From Streptomyces sp. NBC_01260 (GTDB lineage Bacteria > Actinomycetota > Actinomycetes > Streptomycetales > Streptomycetaceae): a stretch of 64,000 nt of DNA. Below the pieces are notes generated by a model. It did not search any database. It was not told the DNA's origin and saw nothing but the letters and a program-made list of their open reading frames with translations. A program made the translations under genes and the position numbers. Positions 34,540 through 43,873 of the stretch are shown piece by piece (positions within the stretch are counted from its first letter, which is position 1; each line of letters opens with the position of its first letter). The DNA lies in contig NZ_CP108464.1 in NCBI RefSeq assembly GCF_036226405.1, positions 5,146,001 through 5,210,000 on the forward strand, given 5' to 3'.

Positions 34540-35520
34540 GTGGCAGGACGATTCGCTCCCCGCAGCGCTCCGCACGCGGCCGTTCCGCGCCAGGTGACGA
34601 CGCCCGAACCGGCGGCGCTGACCCGCGACTGGACCCCGCCGGGCCCGTTCGACCTGCGGCTCGTCCTGGGCCCGCTGCGCCGGGGCCCCGCCGACCCCAC
34701 CTTCCGGATGTCCGCGGACGGCTCCGTCCGACGGGCCAGCCGCACCCCCGCGGGCCCCGGCACCCTCCATGTCGTCGTCCGCGACGGCCGGATCGAGGCG
34801 GCTGCCTGGGGGCCCGGCGCGTCCTGGCTGCTGGACCAGCTGCCGACGCTGCTGGGCGCGGCTGACGAACCGGAGGCCTTCACCCCGCGCCACCGGCTGC
34901 TCGCGGTGACCCACCACCGCCGTCCGGGACTGCGGCTGCTGCGCACCGGCCTGGTGATGGAGTCCCTGATCCCGTCGGTCCTGGAACAGAAGGTCACCAC
35001 GGACGAGGCGTACCGCGCCTGGCGGCTCCTGGTCCGCAAGTACGGGGAGCCCGCCCCCGGCCCGCAGGAGTACGGCCTGTACGTCATGCCGGACGCCCGC
35101 ACCTGGTCGCTGATCCCGTCCTGGGAGTGGCACCGCGCGGGCGTCGACAGCAAGCGCTCCGCGACGATCCTGCGCGCGGTCCGGGTGGCCCGCCGCATGG
35201 AGGAGGCGGCCGCCATGGAGCTGCCCGAGGCGATGGCCCGGCTCCAGGCGATCCCGGGCATCGGCCCCTGGACCGCCGCCGAGACCCTGCAACGGGCGAA
35301 CGGCGCCCCGGACGCGGTGACGGTCGGCGACCTCCACCTGCCCGGCATCGTCGGCCACGCGCTGGCCGGCAACCGGAACGCAGACGACGAGGAGATGCTG
35401 GCCCTGCTCTCCCCCTACGAGGGGCAACGCCACCGGGCCACCCGCCTGATCATGCTCTCCGGCAACACTCCACCCCGCCACGCCCCGAGAATGACGAGAG
35501 GCGACATCGCCCGCCTGTAG
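34540..35520 (+). CDS. DNA-3-methyladenine glycosylase II (AlkA-like)
   Basis: A 326-aa base-excision DNA glycosylase. The helix-hairpin-helix lies at about residues 236-247 (LQAIPGIGPWTA) and the catalytic GPD-type Asp264 is in TVGDLHLPG. The N-terminal 130 residues are the beta-rich domain found in AlkA relatives; LIPSVLEQKVTTDEAYRAW is the first conserved helix of the catalytic domain. It should remove alkylated bases such as 3-methyladenine. The gene follows the pyrophosphorylase by 90 bases on the same strand. No iron-sulfur cluster cysteines are present. Confidence 0.87.
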   Translation: MAGRFAPRSAPHAAVPRQVTTPEPAALTRDWTPPGPFDLRLVLGPLRRGPADPTFRMSADGSVRRASRTPAGPGTLHVVVRDGRIEAAAWGPGASWLLDQLPTLLGAADEPEAFTPRHRLLAVTHHRRPGLRLLRTGLVMESLIPSVLEQKVTTDEAYRAWRLLVRKYGEPAPGPQEYGLYVMPDARTWSLIPSWEWHRAGVDSKRSATILRAVRVARRMEEAAAMELPEAMARLQAIPGIGPWTAAETLQRANGAPDAVTVGDLHLPGIVGHALAGNRNADDEEMLALLSPYEGQRHRATRLIMLSGNTPPRHAPRMTRGDIARL

Positions 35521-35604
35521 GCCTCGGCAAGATCCAGCCCGCCCTCGCAGCCTGCTCGGCCATCTCAGCCCTCAACGCACGTTTCCGCCGGGCTTGGCCC
35601 AATC

Positions 35605-35626
35605 AGCCCGTCCGGCGATTGAGGAC
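35605..35626 (+). repeat. dispersed intergenic repeat, copy 3
   Basis: Same 22 bases as at 2432-2453 (containing GTCCGGCGATTGAGGAC), in the 157-base convergent gap between the glycosylase and fbiB. Here it continues into GC-rich GGGGTCCGGGGCAGAGCCCC, which can form a hairpin and may terminate both genes. Confidence 0.6.
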
Positions 35627-35677
35627 CGGGGTCCGGGGCAGAGCCCCGAAACCCACCCCTCACACACGGCCACAGCC

Positions 35678-36994
35678 TCACCGGACCGCGATAAACCCCT
35701 CCGCGTCACGGACCCCCCGCGCCGGAGGCGACACCGCGGCCCGCCCCACCGCCACCGCGCCCAACGGATCCCACGACGGGGGCAGCTCCAGCACCTCCCG
35801 CACGACATCGCGGCAGAACATCGTCGAGGACACCCACGCCGACCCCAGCTGCTCACCGGCCAGCGCGACCAGGAAGTTCTGGATCCCGGCACCCGCGGCC
35901 ACCACGAACATCTCGCGCTCCGCCGCGTCCCGCCGCTCGTCCCCGTACGTGTGAGAGCCGTCCATCACCAGACACGGCACCACCAGGTACGGCGCCCGGC
36001 GCAGCACATCGCCCCGCCGCACCCGCTTGGCGACCGACTCCTCGCTCTTCCCGTCACGCCGCAGATCCGCGATCCACGCATCCCGCATCGCGTCCAGCAG
36101 CCGGGTCCGCGAGTCCCGCGACTCCAGCAGCACGAACCGCCACGGCGTCGTGTGGTGCGGCGCGGGCGCCGTGACCGCCGCGGCCACGGCCCGCCGCACC
36201 GCACCGGGGTCCACCGGGTCGTCGGTGAACTCGCGCACCGTGCGCCGCTGGGTCATCGCCTCCCGGACCGCCTCGGACGTCCCCAGCCGGAACATGTCGT
36301 CGGCCGCGACCCGCACCATCGCCCGTGCGCCCCCGGCACCGGCCGGGTCCACGACATGGCCGAGCCCGCGCACCACCGCCACCGGCAGCCCGTTCGCCTT
36401 GCCCTTGACCAGATCCCCGGCCGAGGCCAGTTCGTCGGCGGTGGCGACCACGGTCGCGCTCAGCGGATTGCCGTACGCGTCGCTCCCGCCCCGCAGATCG
36501 TCCAGCACCCGCACCCCGGCCGCCCCGATCGCGACATCGGTCAGCCCGTTGCGCCACGGGCGCCCGAAGGTGTCGGTGACGATGACGCCGACCTCGACGC
36601 CGAGCATGTCCCGCAGCCCCTCCCGGATCGCCCGCGCCGAAGCGTCGGCGTCCTCGGGCAGCAGCAGGACCGTTCCGGCGGGGGTATTGGAGGCGTCGAC
36701 CCCGGCCGCGGCCATGACCAGGCCCTGCCGGTTCTCGACGATCCGCAGCGTGCCGCGCCGCGCCACCACCCGTACCGTTTCGGCGTCGATCGCCGCCTCC
36801 CGGTCGGTGGCCTCGACGATCCGGCCCTCCGCCTTGGAGACGATCTTCGAGGTGACCAGCAGTACGTCACCGTCGGCGAGGCCGGGCCCGGTGGCGGCGA
36901 TCAGCTTCGCGAGATCGTCCCCGGCCCGGACCTCGGGCATCCCGGGCAGCGCCCACACCCGGAACGAGGGCGCGGCGTCCGGGGCCGCGCTCAT
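35678..36994 (-). CDS. fbiB: coenzyme F420-0:L-glutamate ligase FbiB (bifunctional)
   Basis: A 438-aa two-domain enzyme in F420 synthesis. The N-terminal CofE-like ligase (about 1-245) adds gamma-linked glutamates to F420-0; visible parts are [31 protein letters not shown] and [21 protein letters not shown]. The C-terminal part (about 250-438) is a nitroreductase-fold FMN domain starting [10 protein letters not shown] and including [14 protein letters not shown], known to reduce dehydro-F420-0. The ATG overlaps the stop of fbiA by four bases, so both are translated from one mRNA. Cytoplasmic. Confidence 0.93.
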   Translation of the reverse strand: MSAAPDAAPSFRVWALPGMPEVRAGDDLAKLIAATGPGLADGDVLLVTSKIVSKAEGRIVEATDREAAIDAETVRVVARRGTLRIVENRQGLVMAAAGVDASNTPAGTVLLLPEDADASARAIREGLRDMLGVEVGVIVTDTFGRPWRNGLTDVAIGAAGVRVLDDLRGGSDAYGNPLSATVVATADELASAGDLVKGKANGLPVAVVRGLGHVVDPAGAGGARAMVRVAADDMFRLGTSEAVREAMTQRRTVREFTDDPVDPGAVRRAVAAAVTAPAPHHTTPWRFVLLESRDSRTRLLDAMRDAWIADLRRDGKSEESVAKRVRRGDVLRRAPYLVVPCLVMDGSHTYGDERRDAAEREMFVVAAGAGIQNFLVALAGEQLGSAWVSSTMFCRDVVREVLELPPSWDPLGAVAVGRAAVSPPARGVRDAEGFIAVR

Positions 36995-37947
36995 GCCCGT
37001 ACCTCTTCGGCGAGAACCAGCGCCTGTCGCGCCATCTCGGCGGTGGCGGCGACATCGGTCATCATCAGCGGTACGGAACGGCAGCGGATGCCCGCGGACT
37101 CCACCTCGTCCACCGAGCCCGCGTCCACGGTGTCGACGAGCCAGCCGTCGAGCAGCCCGGAGCCGTAGTGCTGGGCGACCGCCGCGGCCGTCGACTCGAC
37201 GCCCACCGCGGCGAGCACCTTGTCCGCCATCCCGCGCACCGGTGCGTCACCGACGATGGGGGAGAGGCCGACGACCGGCACCCCGGCCTCGGCGATGGCC
37301 TCCCGGATACCGGGCACGGCGAGGATGGTCCCGACGGACACGACGGGGTTCGACGGCGGGAAGAGGATGACGTCGGCCGAGGAGATCGCCTCCAGGACGC
37401 CCGGCGCCGGCTTGGCCTGCTCGGCGCCGACGGGCACGATCGCCTGGGCCGGGACGGAGGCGCGCAGCTTCACCCAGTACTCCTGGAAGTGGATGGCTCT
37501 GCTCTCGCCGTCGACATCGACCGCCACATGCGTCTCGATCCGGTCGTCGGACATCGGCAGCAGCCGGACCCCCGGCTTCCAGCGCGCACAGAGCGCCTCC
37601 GTGACGGCGCTCAGCGGATAGCCCGCGCCGAGCATCTGCGTACGGACGATATGGGTCGCGAAGTCGCGGTCGCCGAGCCCGAACCAGTCGGGTCCCACGC
37701 CGTAGGCCGCGAGTTCCTCCTTGACGTGGAAGCTCTCGTCGGTCCGGCCCCAGCCCTGGTCCTCGTTGATGCCACCGCCGAGGGTGTACATCACGGTGTC
37801 GAGGTCGGGGCAGACCTTGAGACCGAACAGATGGATGTCGTCACCGGTGTTGCCGATCACCGTGATGTCCGCGTCGGGCGCGGCCTCCTTGAGGCCACGC
37901 AGAAAACGAGCACCACCGATACCGCCGGCCAGAACCACAATGCGCAT
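36991..37947 (-). CDS. fbiA: 2-phospho-L-lactate/PEP transferase FbiA (CofD)
   Basis: A 318-aa enzyme transferring a phospho-lactyl or phosphoenolpyruvyl moiety to Fo to give F420-0 or dehydro-F420-0. Motifs: [50 protein letters not shown] and [14 protein letters not shown]. In mycobacteria the donor is phosphoenolpyruvate and this is likely here too. It is the first gene of the fbiA-fbiB operon. Adjacency to whiB matches mycobacteria, where whiB2 lies next to fbiA. Confidence 0.94.
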   Translation of the reverse strand: MRIVVLAGGIGGARFLRGLKEAAPDADITVIGNTGDDIHLFGLKVCPDLDTVMYTLGGGINEDQGWGRTDESFHVKEELAAYGVGPDWFGLGDRDFATHIVRTQMLGAGYPLSAVTEALCARWKPGVRLLPMSDDRIETHVAVDVDGESRAIHFQEYWVKLRASVPAQAIVPVGAEQAKPAPGVLEAISSADVILFPPSNPVVSVGTILAVPGIREAIAEAGVPVVGLSPIVGDAPVRGMADKVLAAVGVESTAAAVAQHYGSGLLDGWLVDTVDAGSVDEVESAGIRCRSVPLMMTDVAATAEMARQALVLAEEVRA

Positions 37948-37991
37948 GCGGACAGTTTGTCAGGCGAAGCGCGGTACCCGGCGGCGGGCCG

Positions 37992-38522
37992 TCAGACGGT
38001 GGCCGCGGCCGGGGTGCACTGGGCGGAGTGCATCGGCATGTCGGTCAGTCCGGGGTAGTAGATGTGCAGGCTGACCGCCGGTTCGAGGGAGTCGTTGACC
38101 ACCTCGTGGACGTAGCCGGGGGCGAAGACGCGCTGGGCGCCGTGGCCCAGCGTCCGCTTTCCGCGGTCCGTACGCTCTGTCAGTTCGCCCTCCAGCACGG
38201 TCAGGACGCCGGAGGACAGGCCGTGGTCGTGCAGTCCGCTGCCCTGGCCCGGGACCCAGCTGAGCAGCCAGACGTCGTAGCCGAGCGGGGTCTCCCCTGC
38301 TCGATCGGCGCCGGGAGCCTGGGGAAAGCTGAGCAGCCGGTGGTACCAGCGGGTGGTGGCGTCGTACTGGACGAGCGGGGCCCACCGGGAGCGGTCACCG
38401 GCGATGGAGCGGGCGAGCCCGGCGAACTCCGCCACCGTGGCGGGGTGCTCACGGGCGGGGCGCAGGAGGTGCTGGACCTCAAGGAGGTCGCCGGCGATCT
38501 GGAGGTCGCTGTAGCTGTTCAT
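37992..38522 (-). CDS. cysteine dioxygenase family protein
   Basis: A 176-aa cupin of the cysteine dioxygenase type I family, which oxidises a thiol such as cysteine to the sulfinate with a non-haem iron. Iron ligands visible are His98 and His100 in GLHDHGLSSG and a later His139 in APGYVHEVVND; WLLSWVPGQGSG precedes them. The frame is open upstream, but the ATG at 38522 has GAGGA at a reasonable distance and gives the family N terminus. It sits between fbiA and whiB with its own promoter in the upstream gap. Confidence 0.85.
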   Translation of the reverse strand: MNSYSDLQIAGDLLEVQHLLRPAREHPATVAEFAGLARSIAGDRSRWAPLVQYDATTRWYHRLLSFPQAPGADRAGETPLGYDVWLLSWVPGQGSGLHDHGLSSGVLTVLEGELTERTDRGKRTLGHGAQRVFAPGYVHEVVNDSLEPAVSLHIYYPGLTDMPMHSAQCTPAAATV

Positions 38523-39227
38523 GGGTGCGGTGGTTCCTCGGCAGGAGTGCACGGGAGTGCGGGTGCGGATGCAGGGGTGTCGCGAGACCACGGGGACCGG
38601 GTGACCAACGGCCGCGAGGCCGCACGGGAGGATCCGGGGGTCCGGGATGAGCTGCGTCTGGCTGGAGCGCGAAGGCTTCAACAGCTGAGACAGCTGGAAC
38701 AGCAACAGCGAGCCTGGACAGCGCTGCGGAACCCACGGATGTGGGTGACGCGCATCGCTGAGGTCGCTGGCATGACATCAAGGAGAGCTGAAGGACCTCG
38801 GACTGTCAACCCAATGACCGATTTGGGGTCAATGTTTCACCTCATCCGGTTGTGCCGGGCGGAGAAAGGTTTGTTCAGCGCTCGCGGCGGAGATGTGGCG
38901 CAGCAGACGCACCCGCAAACGTGGTCGCGGCCCCGTGACCCGACTGTGATCTTGATCGCTTCGGTGATCGAATTGCAACGTGTCCCCCCTCCGGACAGTT
39001 TCCCTCTGTGACGGGTGGGTACACGACGAAGCCCATGGCAGATGTCAGGTTTTTGGTGATTTGAACACTTTCCGCATACCCTTGGTGCCGCAGAGTGAAT
39101 ACCGGGCCCAATAGCAGATCTGCGCTTGACTGGCACGAAGCTACACACTTGTAATTTCACTCGTGTCGTTCGGCCGATTCGATAACGGCCGCATCACGGG
39201 GACGCAAGAGACAGACGAGGGGCGCAC
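38523..39227. other. 705-base intergenic region upstream of whiB
   Basis: No gene is convincingly supported. A plus-strand frame from GTG 38601 to 39011 stays open (136 codons) and its first half reads as an amphipathic helix (GARRLQQLRQLEQQQRAW), but the second half has no protein character. From about 38800 the base composition becomes AT-richer, as expected for a regulated promoter region. whiB promoters are expected within 39000-39200; the best-looking one is listed separately. Confidence 0.5.
39126..39155 (+). promoter_or_regulatory. candidate whiB promoter
   Basis: TTGACT at 39126-39131 and TGTAAT at 39150-39155 are separated by 18 bases, a good vegetative-type -35/-10 pair. The 5' end would lie about 65 bases before the whiB ATG. 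In S. coelicolor whiB has more than one promoter, so further start points may exist. Confidence 0.5.
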
Positions 39228-39491
39228 ATGACCGAGCTGTTCCAGCAACTGCTGGTCGAGGACGCGGACGAGGAACTCGGCTGGCAGGAGCGCGCACTGT
39301 GCGCCCAGACCGACCCTGAGTCCTTTTTTCCCGAGAAGGGCGGATCCACCCGCGAGGCCAAGAAGGTCTGCCTCGCCTGTGAAGTCCGGTCCGAATGCCT
39401 TGAGTACGCCCTTTCCAAGGACGAGCGGTTCGGCATCTGGGGCGGTCTTTCCGAGCGCGAGCGACGGCGCCTGAAGAAGGCCGCGATCTGA
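39228..39491 (+). CDS. whiB: sporulation regulator WhiB
   Basis: An 87-aa iron-sulfur WhiB-like protein. The four cluster cysteines are Cys25, Cys48, Cys51 and Cys57 (C-x22-C-x2-C-x5-C), followed by the GIWGG turn at 69-73 and a basic C-terminal DNA-contacting tail (ERERRRLKKAAI). Length and sequence match the archetypal Streptomyces WhiB, which with WhiA triggers the switch from aerial growth to sporulation septation. GAGGGG lies five bases before the ATG at 39228. Its place between the F420 genes and the mannose cluster is the conserved one, also seen for mycobacterial whiB2. Confidence 0.96.
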   Translation: MTELFQQLLVEDADEELGWQERALCAQTDPESFFPEKGGSTREAKKVCLACEVRSECLEYALSKDERFGIWGGLSERERRRLKKAAI

Positions 39492-39571
39492 CGCGCGGCA
39501 GCCGGGGCACCCGGGACACCGGGCCCGGAAGGGCCCGGCCCGTGGGTGCCTGACCCGAAGAGCCCGACCGG

Positions 39572-39630
39572 AAGGTGCCGGGCCCGAAGAGCCGGGCCCG
39601 AAGATGCCGGGCCCGAAGATGCCGGACTCC
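39572..39630 (+). repeat. short tandem repeat downstream of whiB
   Basis: Four units of 14-15 bases of the form AAGATGCCGGGCCCG lie in tandem (39572, 39587, 39601, 39616), the last degenerate. GGGCCC in each unit is self-complementary. Located 80-140 bases after whiB in the 428-base gap before the glycosyltransferase. Confidence 0.7.
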
Positions 39631-39663
39631 GGGAGCAGACCGTTCCCCGGCCCCGCTCGCCCG

Positions 39664-39704
39664 ATGGCCCGCCGCCTGCACCCTGCCCGCAGGCGGCGGG
39701 CCAT
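39664..39704. terminator. strong hairpin between whiB and the glycosyltransferase
   Basis: ATGGCCCGCCGCCTGC (39664-39679) is exactly complementary to 39689-39704 with a nine-base loop, a 16-bp GC-rich stem. It probably terminates whiB. The rest of the gap up to 39919 shows no gene. Confidence 0.75.
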
Positions 39705-39919
39705 TGCCGTGCCCGCCGCTGCCGCCCCGGGCCCGGGGCGCCGCTCTCGGCCGCTGTGCCGTTGCCCTCGTTCAACCGCTCCGCGCGGCCCCGGTTGTCC
39801 GTACCGTTAGTGTGGGGCCCCGTCCGAGACGCGCCAACGACCCGACAGGGCGCGCGTGTACACCGATGCAGCCCCCGGGGGTACGTTCCCCCGGACCCGG
39901 CCGGAGGGCCCGTACCTCG

Positions 39920-42900
39920 ATGTCCGTGCACAGCCATTCGACGGCGCCGTACGCGGCCGCCGCCGCCCCAGAGTTCCCCCGGCATGTCGTCACCGCCGTG
40001 CTCGTCTCCCACGACGGCGCGCGCTGGCTGCCCGACGCACTCGCCGGGCTGCTCGGGCAGGAACGCCCCGTGCAGAGCGTCGTCGCCGCCGACACCGGCA
40101 GCGCCGACGACTCCGCGCAACTGGTCACCGAGGCGCTCGGCGCCGACCGCGTCCTGCACCTCGCGCGACGTACGGGCTTCGGCACCGCCGTCGACGAGGC
40201 GAGCCGCACCGCCGGTGTCCTCACCCCGGACGACCTGCCGTACCTGAAGCGCCCCAGCGGCTGGGACCCGGTCACCAGATCCTGGCGCGACGACGCCTAC
40301 GACCTGCCCGAACTGCCGCACGGCGAACCGGTGCAATGGCTCTGGCTGCTCCACGACGACTGCGCGCCCGATCCCGACGCACTCGCCGAGATGCTCCGCG
40401 TCGTCGACAACGACCCGCACGCGGCGATCGTCGGCCCCAAGCTCCGGGGCTGGTACGACCGCAGGCAGCTCCTCGAAGTCGGGGTCTCCATCGCCAACAG
40501 CGGGCGCCGCTGGACCGGACTCGACCGGCGCGAGCAGGACCAGGGCCAGCACGACCAGGTCCGTACCGTCCTGTCCGTCTCCACCGCGGGCATGCTGATC
40601 CGCCGTGACGTGTGGGAGGAGCTCGGCGGGTTCGACCGCAGGCTTCCCCTGATGCGCGACGACGTCGACCTGTGCTGGCGCGCCCACATGGCCGGCCACC
40701 GGGTGCTCGTCGCCCCCGACGCCGTCCTGCGGCACGCCGAGGCGTCCGCCCGCGAACGCCGCCCCATCGACTGCGCCGGTCGTTCCGTCTCCAGCCCGCA
40801 CCGCGTCGACAAGGCCGGCGCCGTCTACACGATGCTCGTCAACGCCCGCGGCAAGCTGCTGCTCTGGGCGCTGCTCCGGCTGGTGCTCGGCACCCTGCTG
40901 CGTACGCTCGCCTACCTCGTCGGCAAGGTGCCCGGCCAGGCGCTCGACGAGGTCGCCGGACTCCTCGGCACCCTGCTGCGGCCCGGACGGATCCTCGCGG
41001 CCCGCCGCCAACGCGGCAAGGGCGCCATCGACCCGGCCGAGCTGCGCGGGCTCTTCCCGGCGCCCGGCGCCACCGTCCGCGCGACCGTCGAACAGGTCGC
41101 CGGGAACTTCGGCCGCTCCACGGAGGCCGAGACCGGCGGCTCGCGGCACGGCGCCGTCGAGTCCGGACCGGGCGGCGACGACGCCGACTTCCTGGAGATC
41201 GACCAGTTCGCCAAGTTGAAGCGGGTCGGGCGCAAGCCGGGCCCGGTGCTCTTCGCCGTCCTGCTCCTGGTCTCGCTCGTCGCCTGCCGCAGCCTCATCG
41301 GCGGCGGCGCGCTGGCCGGCGGCGCCCTGCTGCCCGCACCCGGCGACGTCTCCGAGCTGTGGGGCCGGTACGCGGACGGCTGGCACACCGTGGGCACCGG
41401 CGGCACCCAGACCGCACCGCCCTACCTGGGCGTGATCTCGGCCCTGTCCGCGCTGTTCCTCGGCTCCACCGGATTCGCGCTCACCCTGCTGCTGGTCTTC
41501 TCGGTCCCGCTCGCCGGGCTCACCGCGTACTTCGTCTCCCGCCCGCTGATCCCCTCGCGGCTGCTGCGGGCCTGGGCGAGTGTCGCGTACGCCTTCCTGC
41601 CCGCCGCGACCGGCGCCCTGGCGACCGGCCGGCTCGGCACCGCCGTACTGCTCGTCCTGCTGCCCCTGATCGCCCGCGCGGCCGTCTCCGCACACGGGAT
41701 GCGCGGAGGCGGCAACAGCCGCGGCAGCTGGCGCGCGACCTGGGCGTACACCCTGCTCCTCACCCTCACGATGGCGTTCACCCCCATCGTGTGGCCGCTC
41801 GCCGTGGTCCTCGGCGTCGGTGTCCTGGCGCTGCGCCGCAACGACATCACGGCCTACGGACTCCGCTTCCTCGCCGCCGTCGGCACCCCGCTGCTCGTCC
41901 TGGCGCCCTGGTCGCTCTCGCTCCTGACCAGCCCCTCGTCCTTCCTGGAGGAAGCGGGCCTTCAGACCGGTACGGGATCGGCCTCCGCCCTCGACCTGCT
42001 CGGGATCAGCCCCGGCGGGCCCAAGGCGGCGGGCGGCGTCCTGCTGCTCGGCATCGTGCTCGCGGCGCTGGCCGCGCTGCTGCGCGGGGAGCGGCAGTTC
42101 GCGGTCCGGACCGCCTGGGCCGTCGCCCTGGTGGGCCTGGCCTTCGCCGGGCTCGCCAACGGTTCGGGCTGGGCGGGACCGGCCACCCTCGTCTACGGCG
42201 CCGCGCTCATCGCCGCCGCGCTGGTCGGCGCGGACGGTGCCCGGGTACGCGTCGCCGAACTCAGCTTCGGCTGGCGCCAGCCGGTCGCGGTCCTGATCGC
42301 GCTCGCTGCGGGGATCGCCCCCGTGCTGGCCGCCTGCGGCTGGATGATCGGTGGCGCCGCGGGCCCGCTGGAGCGGCGCGACCCGGTGCAGGTGCCCGCG
42401 TTCGTCGCCGAGGAGAGCAGCACCCGCGACCAGCCGCGCACCCTGGTGCTCGGCGGCACGTCGCCCTCCTCCGTCGCGTACACGCTCGTCCGTGGCTCCG
42501 GCGCACGCCTCGGCGATGCCGAACTGGCCGCGGCCGGCGGCGGCAACAGCCACCTCGACAAGGTCGTCGCCAACCTGGTCGCGGGCTCCGGCGCCGACCA
42601 GGGCAGCCAGCTCAGCGGCTTCGCGATCCGTTACGTCCTCGTGCGGGACGGGGCGCCGAAGCAGATGAGCCGGGTGCTCGACGCGACGCCCGGCCTCAGC
42701 CGGCTCAGCCAGCTGGACGGCAGCGCGCTCTGGCGGGTCGACCGCCAGGTCGCCCGGATCATGATCGTCCCGTCCGCCGCCGGTGACGAGCCGCTTCCGG
42801 TCGGCTCCCGCCCGGTCGAGGCACACACCAAGATCCCGGCGGGCGGCGCCGGCCGGGTGCTGCGGATTGCCGACGCCGCCGACCCCGGCTGGCAGGCCAC

Positions 42901-43873
42901 GCTCGACGGCCGTGCGCTGACCCGCAAGACCGTCGACGGCTGGGCCCAGGGCTTCGATCTCCCCACCGAGGGCGGCTCGCTGGACCTCACGTACGAGACG
43001 TCCTTCACGCACTCCGCGTGGATCTGGGCCCAGGTCGCGTTCGCCGTGGTCCTGCTGGTCCTGGCCCTTCCGGGCCGCCGCCGGGAGATCGACGACGACC
43101 TGCCCGAGGAGACCGTGCCGGTCCCCGCCGAGCCGGTCGCGGGCGAGGGACGCCGGGCGCGCAGGCTGCGCGCGGCCGCCCAGGCGGAGGGCGAGGAAGG
43201 CGGCGAGGACGTCGACACGGGCGAGGAGCGGGCGGAGTACGCCCCGGCCCGGCAGACGGCCGAACCGGAACCGCCGGCCACCGACGACCATGATGTCTTC
43301 GTGCCCCAGCAGGCCGAGGGGGACACGGGTCAGTACGCGGCGGTGCCGCAGCAGGCCGAGGGGGACACCGGCCAGTACGCGGCGGTGCCGCAGCAGCACG
43401 GGGAATGGGACGCCCAGCAGTACCAGGGCACCGACTACCCGCAGTACCAGGAAGGCCAGTACCAGGGCGACCAGCACGGGGCCGGGCAGCAGCAGAACCC
43501 CGCCGGCGGGTACGACCAGTACGGCTATCCGCAGCAGCAGGGCGACTACACCGCGTACGGCCAGGGCCAGTACACCAACGCTCCGTACGACGCGGCGACC
43601 CCGCAGTACGACCCCCATGCCCAGTACGACCCCAACGCCCAGTACGGCACGGCCGATCAGTACGGCAACGCCCCGTACGACGCGACCGCGCAGTACGACC
43701 CCAACGCCCAGTACGGTGCGGGCCAGTACGGCGATCAGCGGCCGTACGACCCGCAGAACCCCGGCCAGAACCCCAACCACGCCCCCGGCCCCGGCGAGAA
43801 TCCCGACGAGAACCCCGCCCCGGGCCAGAACCCGTGGCCGACCGGTAACGCATCGCGAGGCGAGTCCGAGTGA
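39920..43873 (+). CDS. giant membrane glycosyltransferase with Gln/Tyr-rich tail
   Basis: A 1317-aa protein. The first 300 residues are a family 2 glycosyltransferase domain: VVTAVLVSHDGARWLPDAL, VVAADTGSADDSAQL, LLHDDCAPDPDAL with the metal-binding acidic pair, and RDDVDLCWRAHMAG. The middle (about 430-860) has around a dozen hydrophobic helices, then an extracytoplasmic segment (about 860-1020) and a last helix near 1035. The final 260 residues are low complexity: acidic/Ala-rich, then two exact copies of a PQQAEGDTGQYAAV unit, then QYDPNAQYG-type repeats ending in Pro/Asn. The ATG at 39920 has GGAGGG upstream; the upstream open frame lacks domain character. The stop overlaps the DUF5719 gene (GTGA). 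A role in envelope polysaccharide assembly is inferred. Confidence 0.9.
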   Translation: MSVHSHSTAPYAAAAAPEFPRHVVTAVLVSHDGARWLPDALAGLLGQERPVQSVVAADTGSADDSAQLVTEALGADRVLHLARRTGFGTAVDEASRTAGVLTPDDLPYLKRPSGWDPVTRSWRDDAYDLPELPHGEPVQWLWLLHDDCAPDPDALAEMLRVVDNDPHAAIVGPKLRGWYDRRQLLEVGVSIANSGRRWTGLDRREQDQGQHDQVRTVLSVSTAGMLIRRDVWEELGGFDRRLPLMRDDVDLCWRAHMAGHRVLVAPDAVLRHAEASARERRPIDCAGRSVSSPHRVDKAGAVYTMLVNARGKLLLWALLRLVLGTLLRTLAYLVGKVPGQALDEVAGLLGTLLRPGRILAARRQRGKGAIDPAELRGLFPAPGATVRATVEQVAGNFGRSTEAETGGSRHGAVESGPGGDDADFLEIDQFAKLKRVGRKPGPVLFAVLLLVSLVACRSLIGGGALAGGALLPAPGDVSELWGRYADGWHTVGTGGTQTAPPYLGVISALSALFLGSTGFALTLLLVFSVPLAGLTAYFVSRPLIPSRLLRAWASVAYAFLPAATGALATGRLGTAVLLVLLPLIARAAVSAHGMRGGGNSRGSWRATWAYTLLLTLTMAFTPIVWPLAVVLGVGVLALRRNDITAYGLRFLAAVGTPLLVLAPWSLSLLTSPSSFLEEAGLQTGTGSASALDLLGISPGGPKAAGGVLLLGIVLAALAALLRGERQFAVRTAWAVALVGLAFAGLANGSGWAGPATLVYGAALIAAALVGADGARVRVAELSFGWRQPVAVLIALAAGIAPVLAACGWMIGGAAGPLERRDPVQVPAFVAEESSTRDQPRTLVLGGTSPSSVAYTLVRGSGARLGDAELAAAGGGNSHLDKVVANLVAGSGADQGSQLSGFAIRYVLVRDGAPKQMSRVLDATPGLSRLSQLDGSALWRVDRQVARIMIVPSAAGDEPLPVGSRPVEAHTKIPAGGAGRVLRIADAADPGWQATLDGRALTRKTVDGWAQGFDLPTEGGSLDLTYETSFTHSAWIWAQVAFAVVLLVLALPGRRREIDDDLPEETVPVPAEPVAGEGRRARRLRAAAQAEGEEGGEDVDTGEERAEYAPARQTAEPEPPATDDHDVFVPQQAEGDTGQYAAVPQQAEGDTGQYAAVPQQHGEWDAQQYQGTDYPQYQEGQYQGDQHGAGQQQNPAGGYDQYGYPQQQGDYTAYGQGQYTNAPYDAATPQYDPHAQYDPNAQYGTADQYGNAPYDATAQYDPNAQYGAGQYGDQRPYDPQNPGQNPNHAPGPGENPDENPAPGQNPWPTGNASRGESE

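Noticed and set aside
38601..39011. Possible 136-codon gene upstream of whiB
   Set aside because: Only the first half has helical protein character; no Shine-Dalgarno and the region should hold whiB promoters.
39194..43780. Minus-strand open frame of over 1500 codons opposite whiB and the giant glycosyltransferase
   Set aside because: No domain, low-complexity composition, and it covers two well supported plus-strand genes.
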